From: Aliitabrizicola sp031408575
Lineage (GTDB): Bacteria; Pseudomonadota; Alphaproteobacteria; Rhodobacterales; Rhodobacteraceae
Length of the DNA stretch: 29,203 nt
Direction: 5' to 3'
NCBI GenBank assembly: GCA_031408575.1
Contig: JANNWS010000117.1
Location: 1 to 29,203 of the forward strand
In this document: positions 16,403 through 23,722 of the stretch, in pieces
How positions within the stretch are numbered: the stretch's first letter is position 1
Layout: every line of letters begins with the position of its first letter
The notes under the pieces: generated by a model
The model's database searches: none
Told to the model about the DNA's origin: nothing
The model's input: only the letters and a program-made list of their open reading frames with translations
Program-made: the position numbers and the translations under genes

Positions 16403-18208
16403 TCAAAGCGGTGCCGTCGCAACCGCAGCCCACGCGCGGGCGTCCGCTGATAGCCTGGGACCGAGCTTGTCAAACGTTTCGGCGTGGTAGCCGTCAAGCC
16501 AGGCCCGCTCGCCCGGCGACAGCATCTGCGCCATGATCAGGCGGCGGTCGATGGGCGCGAAGGTTAGCGTCTCGAAGCACAGATGCCGGCGGTCGTCGCC
16601 GCCGGGCAGGGCAGGTGCCTCTTGCACCACGATCAGGTTTTCGATGCGGATGCCGAACGCGCCCTCGCGGTAGTACCCCGGCTCGTTTGACAGGATCATG
16701 CCCTGTTCCAGCGGTACCTCCGACAGGCGGCTGATGCGCTGCGGCCCTTCATGCACCGACAGGAACGCGCCCACGCCATGCCCCGTGCCGTGGTCGTAAT
16801 CCTGCCCGGCAAGCCACAGCGGCGCACGCGCCAGCGGATCCAGATCGCGCCCGGCAAGCCCCTTGGGAAAGCGGGCGCGTGAAATGGCGATCATGCCCTG
16901 CAACACGCGGGTAAAGGCGGCACGCGCCTCATCTCCCGGATTGCCGAGGGCCACGGTGCGGGTGATGTCGGTGGTGCCGTCGACATACTGGCCGCCGCTG
17001 TCCACCAGCAGCAACTCATCCGTGCCAAGGCGGCGGTTGGTTTGTTCGGTCACCCGGTAGTGCATGATCGCGCCATGCGGGCCTGCGCCGCAGATGGTGT
17101 CAAAGCTGATGTCATGCAGGGCATTGGTGGCGCGGCGGTGGCCCTCGAGGGCGCGGACCACGTCGATCTCGGTCAGGTTGCCCTTGGGGGCTTCGGCTTC
17201 AAGCCAGCACAGGAATTCGACCATCGCGGCACCATCGCGCAGATGCGCCATGCGCGTCGCGGCGATTTCGGCATTGGTCTTGCGGGCTTTGGGCAGGCGG
17301 CAGGGATCGTCGGCCGCCATGATCGCGATGCCTGCCGCATCGAGCGTATCGCGCAGCGCAACGGGGGCGCTTGCCGGATCGACAAGGACGGGGCCGGGCA
17401 GGGTCCGCAGGGTGGGCAGGAAGGTGTCGGGGGCCGCAATCGTGACGCCCCCGCCCAGATGGGCGCAGGTTTTGGCGTCGAACTTGGTGGCGTCGGCAAA
17501 AAGGGTGACGGTGGCATCATCGTGCAGGATGGCAAAGCCGTGCAGGACCGGATTGCGCGGTACATCCGATCCGCGGATGTTCAACAGCCAGCACAGGCTG
17601 TCGGGCAGGGTCAGAATGACCGCGCGCTGGCCTGCCGATTTCAGAATTGCGGCCAGCCGCGTGCGCTTGGTCAGGCTGTCTTCGCCGGCAAGGGCCGTGG
17701 GCTGGGGAAAGGCACGGCCCAGTGGCGCTTCGGGCTGGTCGGGCCAGATCGCGTCGACCGGGTTCGCTTGCAAGGCGCGCAACGTGATGGCGGACCCCGT
17801 GAACGCATCGGTCAGGGCGCGGATTTCCTTTTCGGTGTGCAGCCAGGGGTCGAAGCCGATGACCCCCTCGGCCAGATGGCTGCGGATCCAGGCACCCGGT
17901 TCGGTTTCGGGCCAATTCACCGGCGTGAAATGGGCGAGGTCGATCTGGGATTTCACTTGTGTGCGATAGCGCCCGTCGATGAACACGCCTGCGGTATCGC
18001 GCAGCACGATGCAAAAGCCCGCCGATCCGGTAAAGCCGGTCAGCCATTGCAGCCGGTCGTCGCGCGGCGCGACATATTCGCCCTGATGCGCATCGGCGCG
18101 GGGAACAAGGACACCGGCGAGGCCGTGCAGTGCCAGTTGCGCCCGCAGGGATGCAAGGCGGGCGGGGCCTTGGGCCGGATTGGCGGTGGTCTCGAAGGTC
18201 TGGAACAT
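16403..18208 (-). CDS. pepP: Xaa-Pro aminopeptidase (aminopeptidase P, M24B)
   Basis: A metallopeptidase that removes N-terminal residues preceding proline. The 601-residue length matches the three-domain aminopeptidase P type: two creatinase-like N-terminal domains (LRAQLALHGLAGVLVPRAD; then GRAFPQPTAL onward) and a pita-bread catalytic domain. Metal ligands are visible as DSGGQYVDGTTDIT (two Asp, about residues 402-415), HGVGAFLSVHEGP (His), NEPGYYREGAFGIRIEN (Glu, Glu). ATG at 18208 starts MFQTFETTANP; GGAG lies about 6 nt upstream. It appears cytoplasmic, with no signal peptide. Confidence 0.92.
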   Translation of the reverse strand: MFQTFETTANPAQGPARLASLRAQLALHGLAGVLVPRADAHQGEYVAPRDDRLQWLTGFTGSAGFCIVLRDTAGVFIDGRYRTQVKSQIDLAHFTPVNWPETEPGAWIRSHLAEGVIGFDPWLHTEKEIRALTDAFTGSAITLRALQANPVDAIWPDQPEAPLGRAFPQPTALAGEDSLTKRTRLAAILKSAGQRAVILTLPDSLCWLLNIRGSDVPRNPVLHGFAILHDDATVTLFADATKFDAKTCAHLGGGVTIAAPDTFLPTLRTLPGPVLVDPASAPVALRDTLDAAGIAIMAADDPCRLPKARKTNAEIAATRMAHLRDGAAMVEFLCWLEAEAPKGNLTEIDVVRALEGHRRATNALHDISFDTICGAGPHGAIMHYRVTEQTNRRLGTDELLLVDSGGQYVDGTTDITRTVALGNPGDEARAAFTRVLQGMIAISRARFPKGLAGRDLDPLARAPLWLAGQDYDHGTGHGVGAFLSVHEGPQRISRLSEVPLEQGMILSNEPGYYREGAFGIRIENLIVVQEAPALPGGDDRRHLCFETLTFAPIDRRLIMAQMLSPGERAWLDGYHAETFDKLGPRLSADARAWAAVATAPL

Positions 18209-18338
18209 TTGTTGGCTCCGGCGACTGTGTGGGACTGGGGTAGCAGCCGTGCCCCCCCGAGTGCAAGCGCTGCACCGGGCAATCGAGCGTGGTCGTGGCC
18301 GCAAACGCCACACGGGACTTTTGCGCCGGTGGGCGCAG

Positions 18339-18359
18339 GCCCCGGATCAAGTCCGGGGC
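18339..18359. repeat. Extragenic palindrome between cobT and pepP
   Basis: GCCCCGGA/TCCGGGGC (18339-18346 with 18352-18359), loop TCAAG. It lies 10 nt past the cobT stop on the minus strand and may act as a terminator, though there is no T-run. A related stem occurs at 1311-1331. From memory this GCCCCGGA-type palindrome is common between genes in alphaproteobacteria. Confidence 0.7.
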
Positions 18360-18369
18360 TATGGGGGTA

Positions 18370-20247
18370 CTATCTGCCCGCGACTTTACGCATTCCCGCG
18401 GCACGCGCGCGTTTGCGCGGATCGCTGTCGAACAACCCGGCAAGCTGTTCGGTCATTGCCCCGGCCAGTTGCTCGACATCGGTGATGGTGACCGCGCGGT
18501 CGTAGTAGCGGGTCACGTCATGGCCGATTCCGATGGCGATCAGTTCCACCTGCTTCTTCTTCTCCACCATCGCAATCACGTCGCGCAGGTGTTTTTCCAG
18601 ATAATTCGCGGGGTTGACGGAAAGGGTCGAGTCATCCACCGGGGCGCCGTCGGATATCACCATCAGGATCCGGCGCGCTTCGGGCCGGGCAGTCATGCGG
18701 CGATGCGCCCATTCCAGCGCCTCGCCGTCGATGTTTTCCTTGAGCAAGCCCTCTTTCATCATCAGGCCCAGATTGGGCCGCGCGCGGCGCCACGGGGAAT
18801 CGGCGGATTTGTAGATGATGTGGCGCAGGTCGTTCAGGCGGCCCGGCTGTTGCGGGCGTCCCGCACCCAGCCATTTCTCGCGGCTTTGCCCGCCTTTCCA
18901 GGCGCGGGTGGTAAAGCCCAGTATCTCGACCTTGACCGCGCAGCGTTCAAGCGTTCGGGCCAGTACGTCAGCGCAGATCGCGGCGATGGAGATGGGGCGG
19001 CCGCGCATCGAGCCGGAGTTGTCCAGCAGCAGCGTCACGCAGGTGTCGCGAAACTCGGTGTCTTTTTCCACCTTGAACGACAAGGGTGTGGTCGGGTTTG
19101 CGACCACGCGGGCAAGGCGGCCGGCATCGAGGATGCCTTCCTCGCGGTCAAATTCCCAGCTTCGGTTCTGCTGGGCCTGAAGGCGGCGTTGCAGCTTGTT
19201 GGCAAGGCGGCTGACAGCGCCTTTCAGGGGTTCAAGCTGCTGGTCAAGATAGGCACGAAGGCGTTCCAGCTCGGCCGGTTCGGCCAGATCTTCGGCGCGG
19301 ATTTCCTCGTCGAAGTCAGTCAGATAGACTGCATAATTAGGGTCAGCGTCGGAATAGGGGGCAGGGGGCGGCGGTTCCAGCGGGGCTTCGCCTTCGGGCA
19401 ATTCGGCCTCGTCGCCCTGCTCCATATCGGCGCTGTCTTCCATCGAGACCTGGGCCTGAGAGGCGTCTTGCTGGTCTTCCTGCGACTGTTCCGGGGCGGC
19501 GTCGCTGTCTTCGGACTGATCCTGTTCGTCGCCAGCGCTGTCGGGACTGTCGGGATCTTGTTCGGCGTCCTCGCCGGTGTCGGTCGGGTCGTCCATGTCG
19601 GGGTCATCGCCCAGCTGGTCGCCATAACCGAGATCCGCGATCACCTTGCGCGTCAGGCGGGCAAAGGCGGCCTGATCGGCCAGCACTTGATCGAGGTTCT
19701 CAAGGCTGCCGCTGGCCTGATCTTCGATGAAGCCGCGCCAAAGCTGCATCACATTGGCGGCTCCTTTGGGCAGATCGCGCCCGGTGACAAGGTGGCGCAC
19801 CAGGTAGCCCGCGGCGGTGGCGAGGGGTGCGTCAGAGGCCTGAGTGATCTGCGAATACCCCTTGCGGTCGGCCTCATGGCCAATCTTGGCGTCGATGTTT
19901 CCGGCAGTGCCGGGCATGGAACGTGCGCCCACCGCCTCGCACCGGGCGGTTTCCATCGCGTCATAAATCTCGCGCGCCATCTGGCCGGTCGGGGCATAGC
20001 GGGCGTCGGTTGCGTCATTGTGGAACTTGCGGCGCAGCGCAAAGGCATCGGCGGTGCCGCGCGCCAACAACACCTCGTCGCGCGTCATACGGCGGCTGAC
20101 CTGCGGCAATCGGACGCCGTCCTTTGTCATGCCGGGCGGGTCGACCGAAAAGGTCACGGTCATTTCAGGATCGTCGGCCATGACCTTGGTAGCCTCGGCC
20201 AGGGCCTTTTTGAACGGATCGGCAGGGTTGTCGGTGATCTTGATCAT
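18370..20247 (-). CDS. cobT: Cobaltochelatase subunit CobT
   Basis: A subunit of the ATP-dependent CobNST complex that inserts cobalt into hydrogenobyrinic acid a,c-diamide in aerobic cobalamin synthesis. The 625 residues have an N-terminal helical part (DPFKKALAEATKVMADDP; ARGTADAFALRRKFHN), a very acidic linker (about 230-315, rich in Asp, Glu, Gln) and a C-terminal von Willebrand A domain with the MIDAS motif LLLDNSGSMRG (about 404) and MVISDGAPVDDSTL. The start ATG at 20247 (MIKITDNPADPF) is chosen over an upstream frame that reads as noise. The AAA+ partner cobS, often next to cobT, is not in this window. Confidence 0.93.
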   Translation of the reverse strand: MIKITDNPADPFKKALAEATKVMADDPEMTVTFSVDPPGMTKDGVRLPQVSRRMTRDEVLLARGTADAFALRRKFHNDATDARYAPTGQMAREIYDAMETARCEAVGARSMPGTAGNIDAKIGHEADRKGYSQITQASDAPLATAAGYLVRHLVTGRDLPKGAANVMQLWRGFIEDQASGSLENLDQVLADQAAFARLTRKVIADLGYGDQLGDDPDMDDPTDTGEDAEQDPDSPDSAGDEQDQSEDSDAAPEQSQEDQQDASQAQVSMEDSADMEQGDEAELPEGEAPLEPPPPAPYSDADPNYAVYLTDFDEEIRAEDLAEPAELERLRAYLDQQLEPLKGAVSRLANKLQRRLQAQQNRSWEFDREEGILDAGRLARVVANPTTPLSFKVEKDTEFRDTCVTLLLDNSGSMRGRPISIAAICADVLARTLERCAVKVEILGFTTRAWKGGQSREKWLGAGRPQQPGRLNDLRHIIYKSADSPWRRARPNLGLMMKEGLLKENIDGEALEWAHRRMTARPEARRILMVISDGAPVDDSTLSVNPANYLEKHLRDVIAMVEKKKQVELIAIGIGHDVTRYYDRAVTITDVEQLAGAMTEQLAGLFDSDPRKRARAAGMRKVAGR

Positions 20248-20358
20248 GATGAAGATAAACCATTCCGACGGGACGGGGGCAAGGGTGGCCGCAGCAAAGC
20301 GGGTTCGGTGTGGACCTGTCTCTGCACCAGCGCACAGCACCCTTGCACAAACGCCGAA

Positions 20359-20402
20359 TTGCGACAGGGCACTTTTGGCCCGATGTAAACCGAGTAGTTT
20401 AA
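20359..20402 (+). promoter_or_regulatory. Candidate promoter and operator of the flavin reductase gene
   Basis: An inverted repeat TAAAC-N6-GTTTA (20386-20390 with 20397-20401) lies 12 nt before the start codon. A weak promoter pair TTGCGA (20359-20364) and TGTAAA (20384-20389) would place the repeat over the -10 region, as expected for a repressor site. This is an inference from sequence only. Confidence 0.35.
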
Positions 20403-20412
20403 TTCATCAGAA

Positions 20413-21033
20413 ATGAGCCAAGACATGACAAAACCCCGCATCGCGCTGATCATCGGATCAACACGCGCTACCCGCTTTGCCGACAAGCCCGCACAGTGGA
20501 TGCTGAAGCAGGCGCAGGCGCGCACCGACATGACCGTGGAACTGGTCGATCTGCGTGACTTTGACCTGCCTCTGTTCGACGAAATGGCAAGCAACGCCTG
20601 GATGCCGTCGGTCAATCCGCACGCCGTGGCCTGGCAGAACAAGCTGGCCGAGTTCGACGGGTTCATCTTTGTCGTCGCCGAATACAACCGGTCGGTCACG
20701 GGCGCTTTGAAAAACGCCATCGATCAGGCCGCCAAGGAATGGGCGCGCAAGCCGATGGGCGCGATTGCCTACGGCTCGATGGGTGCCTCTTCGGCGCTGC
20801 AACATCTGCGGATCATGGCGGTGGAACTGCAGATGGTGCCGGTCCGCAGTGCGGTCCACATCGGCGGTGCGGACCTGTTCAAGATCCACCCGATGGGCGG
20901 CAACATGAACGGCACGATCGAAGAGATTGAAGCAAGCCTGCTGCCCGCCGCCAAAACCCTGCTGGACGATATCGTCTGGTGGGCCAACGCCACGATGGCG
21001 GCGCGCACCACTGTAACTGCGATGGCAGCCTGA
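20413..21033 (+). CDS. NADPH-dependent FMN reductase / NAD(P)H oxidoreductase
   Basis: The 206-residue flavodoxin-like protein belongs to the NADPH_dep_FMN_red family: strand 1 and phosphate loop (RIALIIGSTRATRFADKPAQWM), VELVDLRDFDLPLFDE, FIFVVAEYNRSVTGALKNAIDQA (the flavin-binding E-Y-N motif and helix), MGAIAYGSMGASSALQHLR and PVRSAVHI. Such enzymes reduce FMN, quinones or azo compounds with NAD(P)H; the substrate cannot be told. ATG 20413 is used; ATG 20425 (MTKPRIAL) is equally possible since neither has a clear ribosome site. It is transcribed divergently from cobT and convergent with the next gene. Confidence 0.88.
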   Translation: MSQDMTKPRIALIIGSTRATRFADKPAQWMLKQAQARTDMTVELVDLRDFDLPLFDEMASNAWMPSVNPHAVAWQNKLAEFDGFIFVVAEYNRSVTGALKNAIDQAAKEWARKPMGAIAYGSMGASSALQHLRIMAVELQMVPVRSAVHIGGADLFKIHPMGGNMNGTIEEIEASLLPAAKTLLDDIVWWANATMAARTTVTAMAA

Positions 21034-21041
21034 ATGACAGC

Positions 21042-21066
21042 ATCCCGGCCCTCGCGGGGCCGGGAT
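21042..21066. terminator. Hairpin between convergent genes
   Basis: ATCCCGGCCC/GGGCCGGGAT (21042-21051 with 21057-21066), loop TCGCG. It is a perfect 10-bp stem sitting between the flavin reductase stop and the stop of the convergent hypothetical gene, probably working in both directions even without T-runs. Confidence 0.65.
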
Positions 21067-21569
21067 CACCGCAGGGCGCGGGTCTCGGGGTGTTTTCCTG
21101 CGAAATCCGCGCAATCCTGCATCAGCCGTTCATAGACATCGCGGCTTTGACGGTCGCCGCCATAGATATATGCCTCGACCATGAAGGCCATGATCGGGCG
21201 CTGTTTTTCGATGAAAGTGTCGATTGAGGCCGGGTCTTGCGTGGTCAGCCGCAGCGCGACCTGTCGGAAGGCTTTCGCCAGTTCAAGATCATCTGGGCTT
21301 TGGCGCAGGACATACGCGTTGCGGGCATAGTCATGCTGACCCAGCCACAGAGCCGCGCATTGCGCGGCCGGATAGATCGCAGGGTCGGCCGCAGACAGGG
21401 CAGGCGAGGCGAGGGCGACCAAGAGAAGTTTTCCCGCCCCGAAGCCTGCCCGACAAATGTGAGATCCGGGTTTTGCGAAAAACAGGCGAAAATCAAAAAG
21501 CCAAAGCCTGTCTGGCGCTTCTAGCAGCGTCAGACAGGCTTTGGCGTATCTGGAGTCGCTACTTGGCAT
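21066..21569 (-). CDS. Small exported hypothetical protein, start uncertain
   Basis: I do not recognise the family. The supported part is the last ~135 residues: a hydrophobic signal-like stretch (KLLLVALASPALSAADPA) followed by AAQCAALWLGQHDYARNAYVLRQ, then FRQVALRLTTQDPASIDTFIEKQRPIMAFMVEAYIYGGDRQS and RLMQDCADFAGKHPETRAL, a helical, probably periplasmic protein. The only ATG in this frame near the signal is 21569, but that would put an unlikely ~45-residue tail before the signal and a strong terminator hairpin inside codons 9-24. A TTG in another frame (about 21455) would give MSGRLRGGK and then this signal if one A of the AAAA run were absent, so a frameshift or sequencing error is possible. 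Confidence 0.6.
   Translation of the reverse strand: MPSSDSRYAKACLTLLEAPDRLWLFDFRLFFAKPGSHICRAGFGAGKLLLVALASPALSAADPAIYPAAQCAALWLGQHDYARNAYVLRQSPDDLELAKAFRQVALRLTTQDPASIDTFIEKQRPIMAFMVEAYIYGGDRQSRDVYERLMQDCADFAGKHPETRALR
21489..21545 (-). terminator. Strong rho-independent terminator on the minus strand
   Basis: GCCAAAGCCTGTCTG pairs perfectly with CAGACAGGCTTTGGC (21500-21514 with 21531-21545) and the inner bases add four more pairs, one of them G-U (21515-21518 with 21527-21530), around the loop TTCTAGCA. On the minus strand the stem is followed by TTTTTGATTTT (21499-21489). No minus-strand gene ends just upstream; the nearest reading is the 5' part of the hypothetical gene. It may be an attenuator or the end of a small RNA. 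Confidence 0.8.
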
Positions 21570-21929
21570 CAACAAAGGTCTCGCAGACTTCGGTATCGCT
21601 GTAAAAAGGCGATTGCTGAAACGATGGGCAGTTTTCAGAATTCGGGGCAGCGAATGCTGCGTTTTGCGCAGTTTCCTGCCCATTTCGGCATGATTGAACA
21701 GGCCCCTCTTTCCCGACTGTAGAGCCGATGCTAGAGGCTGCAAATGCCGCAACTGCAAAGGCCGGTTATCGATCAATGTCCGGATTGCGCTGTGCTGTGG
21801 CAGGTCCACCCCTGTGAGCAGGACGTAAATTGCATGGCAGCCATGACAAATACGCACGACGGCAGTGCTGGCAGAGACGCGGCGGAACTGCCACATACGT
21901 CGCGGAATAGATTGAAAACAAGGGACACC
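21570..21929. other. Gene-free leader upstream of opgG
   Basis: These 360 bp show no supported protein gene on either strand; frames reading through it into opgG or the minus hypothetical gene look like noise. It should carry the opgG promoter. On the minus strand TTGCAG, a 16-nt gap and TACAGT (about 21743-21716) could start a transcript of about 220 nt that ends at the terminator at 21489-21545. This is a candidate only. Confidence 0.4.
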
Positions 21930-23528
21930 ATGCTCGACACCCCCGTCCGCGCCGATCGCCTGACCCGCCGGACCCTTCTGAGTGCGATTCCCCTGTCGGT
22001 TGTTCTTTGGTCCACGGCGGCGATGCCACGTCCGGCGTGGTCGCAAGAGGCAGTAGCGGCTGCTGCATCGCAGCAATTCAGCTTCGATATGTTGAGCGCC
22101 GAGATGCAGGCGCTGGCTGGCGGGCCGCATGTGGTGGCAGAGCGGGTGCCAAGCTTTCTGGATGAGTTGAAATACGATGATTACCGCCTGATCAGCTTTC
22201 GCCCCGACCGGGCGCGCTGGCAGGATGATGGCAGTTTCTTCCGCCTGCACGCCTTCTCGATGGGATGGCTGTTCAAGGACCCGGTGCTGCTGTTCGAGGT
22301 GACGGGTGATCAGGCGACGCCGATGCCGGTGTCGACCGACGATTTTCAGTACCTGAACGACCTTGCGACCCGCATTCCCGAACATGCCGAGATGCCGGGC
22401 GTTGCAGGGTTCCGCCTGCATCATCCGCTGAACCGGCCCGATGTGTGGGACGAACTGGTGGCGTTTCTGGGTGCGAGCTATTTCCGCGCACTGGGGCGGG
22501 GCAACGCTTATGGTCTGTCGGCGCGCGGGCTGGCCGTGAATTCGGGCCTGTCAACAGCCGAGGAATTTCCCCGGTTCACCCGTTTTTACATCGAACGCCC
22601 CGGCGACTTCCGCGAGACGATCACGGTCTATGCAACGCTGGAAAGCGAAAGCGTGACCGGCGCCTGCCGCTTTGTCATTACACCGGGTGCGCAAACGCTG
22701 ATGGATGTGACGGCGCGGCTGTATTTCCGCACGGACGTCGAACAGCTTGGAATTGCCCCATTGACCTCGATGTTCCTGTTTTCGGAAAAGAACCGGGGCG
22801 CATTCGACGATTTCCGCCCCAACGTGCATGACAGTGACGGCCTTCGGATCGTGCGGGCCGACGGCGACATCATCTGGCGGCCGCTGAACAACCCGTCGCG
22901 TCTTGCAGGCAGCTATTTCGAGGAAAGCGGTATCCAGAGCTTTGGCCTGCACCAGCGTGACCGCAATTTCGAAAACTATCAGGATCCTGCGGCGCATTAT
23001 GAACGGCGCCCGTCGCTGGACGTGGAGCCTTTGGGCGACTGGGGCAAAGGTGTGGTCCGGCTGGTCGAGATTCCGACCGATCTTGAGGTGAACGATAATA
23101 TCGTCGCCTTCTGGGTGCCGGATGGGCCGGTTCGCGCTGGCGAGACGCGAGAGTTCGCTTACCGGTTGCGTTGGGGCGATCTGGCGCATGACGCCGCAGA
23201 TGCGCGCGCTTATGTTTACGAGACGCGGTCGGGTGAAGGTGGCGTGTCGGGGATTGAAAACACCGCTGGGACACGGAAGTTCGTGATTGATTTCAAAGGT
23301 GGTCTGTTGGGCCGGCTTGCCGACGAAGCCGAGATCGAGGCGCTGACGACGATTACAGAAGGCGAGATCGTGACGCAGACGCTGTCGCTGATTGGCGGAA
23401 CGGATGTGTGGCGGCTGGTGTTGGACATCAAGGCGGCAAGCGGGGCGACGGTGGAACTGTCGGCCCATGTCGCAGGCTATGGGCGAAAGCTGACAGAGCT
23501 TTGGCTGTATCAATGGGTGGTGGCGTGA
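21930..23528 (+). CDS. opgG: Osmoregulated periplasmic glucan biosynthesis protein OpgG/OpgD family
   Basis: A periplasmic protein needed for osmoregulated periplasmic glucan (OPG) backbone synthesis; the related E. coli OpgD is a beta-1,2-glucanase of family GH186. The 532 residues start with a twin-arginine signal (LTRRTLL, R13-R14, cleavage near AWS38), followed by the OpgG domain: FSFDMLSAEMQALA, DYRLISFRPDRARW, FQYLNDLATRIPEHAEMPGVAGFRLHHPLN and FLGASYFRALGRGNAYGLSARGLAV. The C-terminal Ig-like part has PSRLAGSYFEESGIQSFGL, DRNFENYQDPAAHYERRPS and EIPTDLEVNDNIVAFWVP. ATG 21930 has AAGGGA just upstream. It overlaps the next gene by one base, heading an opgGIHC operon. Confidence 0.94.
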   Translation: MLDTPVRADRLTRRTLLSAIPLSVVLWSTAAMPRPAWSQEAVAAAASQQFSFDMLSAEMQALAGGPHVVAERVPSFLDELKYDDYRLISFRPDRARWQDDGSFFRLHAFSMGWLFKDPVLLFEVTGDQATPMPVSTDDFQYLNDLATRIPEHAEMPGVAGFRLHHPLNRPDVWDELVAFLGASYFRALGRGNAYGLSARGLAVNSGLSTAEEFPRFTRFYIERPGDFRETITVYATLESESVTGACRFVITPGAQTLMDVTARLYFRTDVEQLGIAPLTSMFLFSEKNRGAFDDFRPNVHDSDGLRIVRADGDIIWRPLNNPSRLAGSYFEESGIQSFGLHQRDRNFENYQDPAAHYERRPSLDVEPLGDWGKGVVRLVEIPTDLEVNDNIVAFWVPDGPVRAGETREFAYRLRWGDLAHDAADARAYVYETRSGEGGVSGIENTAGTRKFVIDFKGGLLGRLADEAEIEALTTITEGEIVTQTLSLIGGTDVWRLVLDIKAASGATVELSAHVAGYGRKLTELWLYQWVVA

Positions 23529-23719
23529 TGCAGAGGTTTGACTTCGCAACAGGCGATGTCCAGGCGCTGGTAGAGCGGCTGGGCCGTTTGCCTGATGCGC
23601 CGATGGCCATGCCCAAGCAACGCCTTGAGCGGCCGGTTGCCGGTCTGGCCGGGCTGGTCGCGCGGTTGATCGGCCGCCCGCGTGGGGTTGCGGGCGACGC
23701 GCGGCGCAGCGGGCCGTAA
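23528..23719 (+). CDS. opgI: OpgI-like small protein between opgG and opgH
   Basis: A 63-residue soluble, basic protein; its ATG shares one base with the opgG stop (ATGA-type overlap) and its TAA is 3 nt before opgH. In Rhodobacter sphaeroides a gene called opgI lies between opgG and opgH and is required for glucan backbone synthesis; the assignment here rests on that position. The middle of the protein (LPDAPMAMPKQRLERP followed by GLVARLIGRP) resembles, by eye, the region before the first membrane segment of E. coli OpgH (AMPEAKRSSMFP, then RFWDRLRGRD), so it may be a detached OpgH N-terminus. Confidence 0.7.
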   Translation: MQRFDFATGDVQALVERLGRLPDAPMAMPKQRLERPVAGLAGLVARLIGRPRGVAGDARRSGP

Positions 23720-23722
23720 CCC

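Noticed and set aside
17042..18505. Plus-strand frame opposite pepP
   Set aside because: It is antisense to a conserved peptidase and glycine/arginine-rich without recognisable motifs.
18289..20388. Very long plus-strand frame (about 700 codons) opposite cobT
   Set aside because: It mirrors cobT; the minus strand has the MIDAS motif and acidic linker of CobT, and the plus frame crosses into intergenic DNA at both ends.
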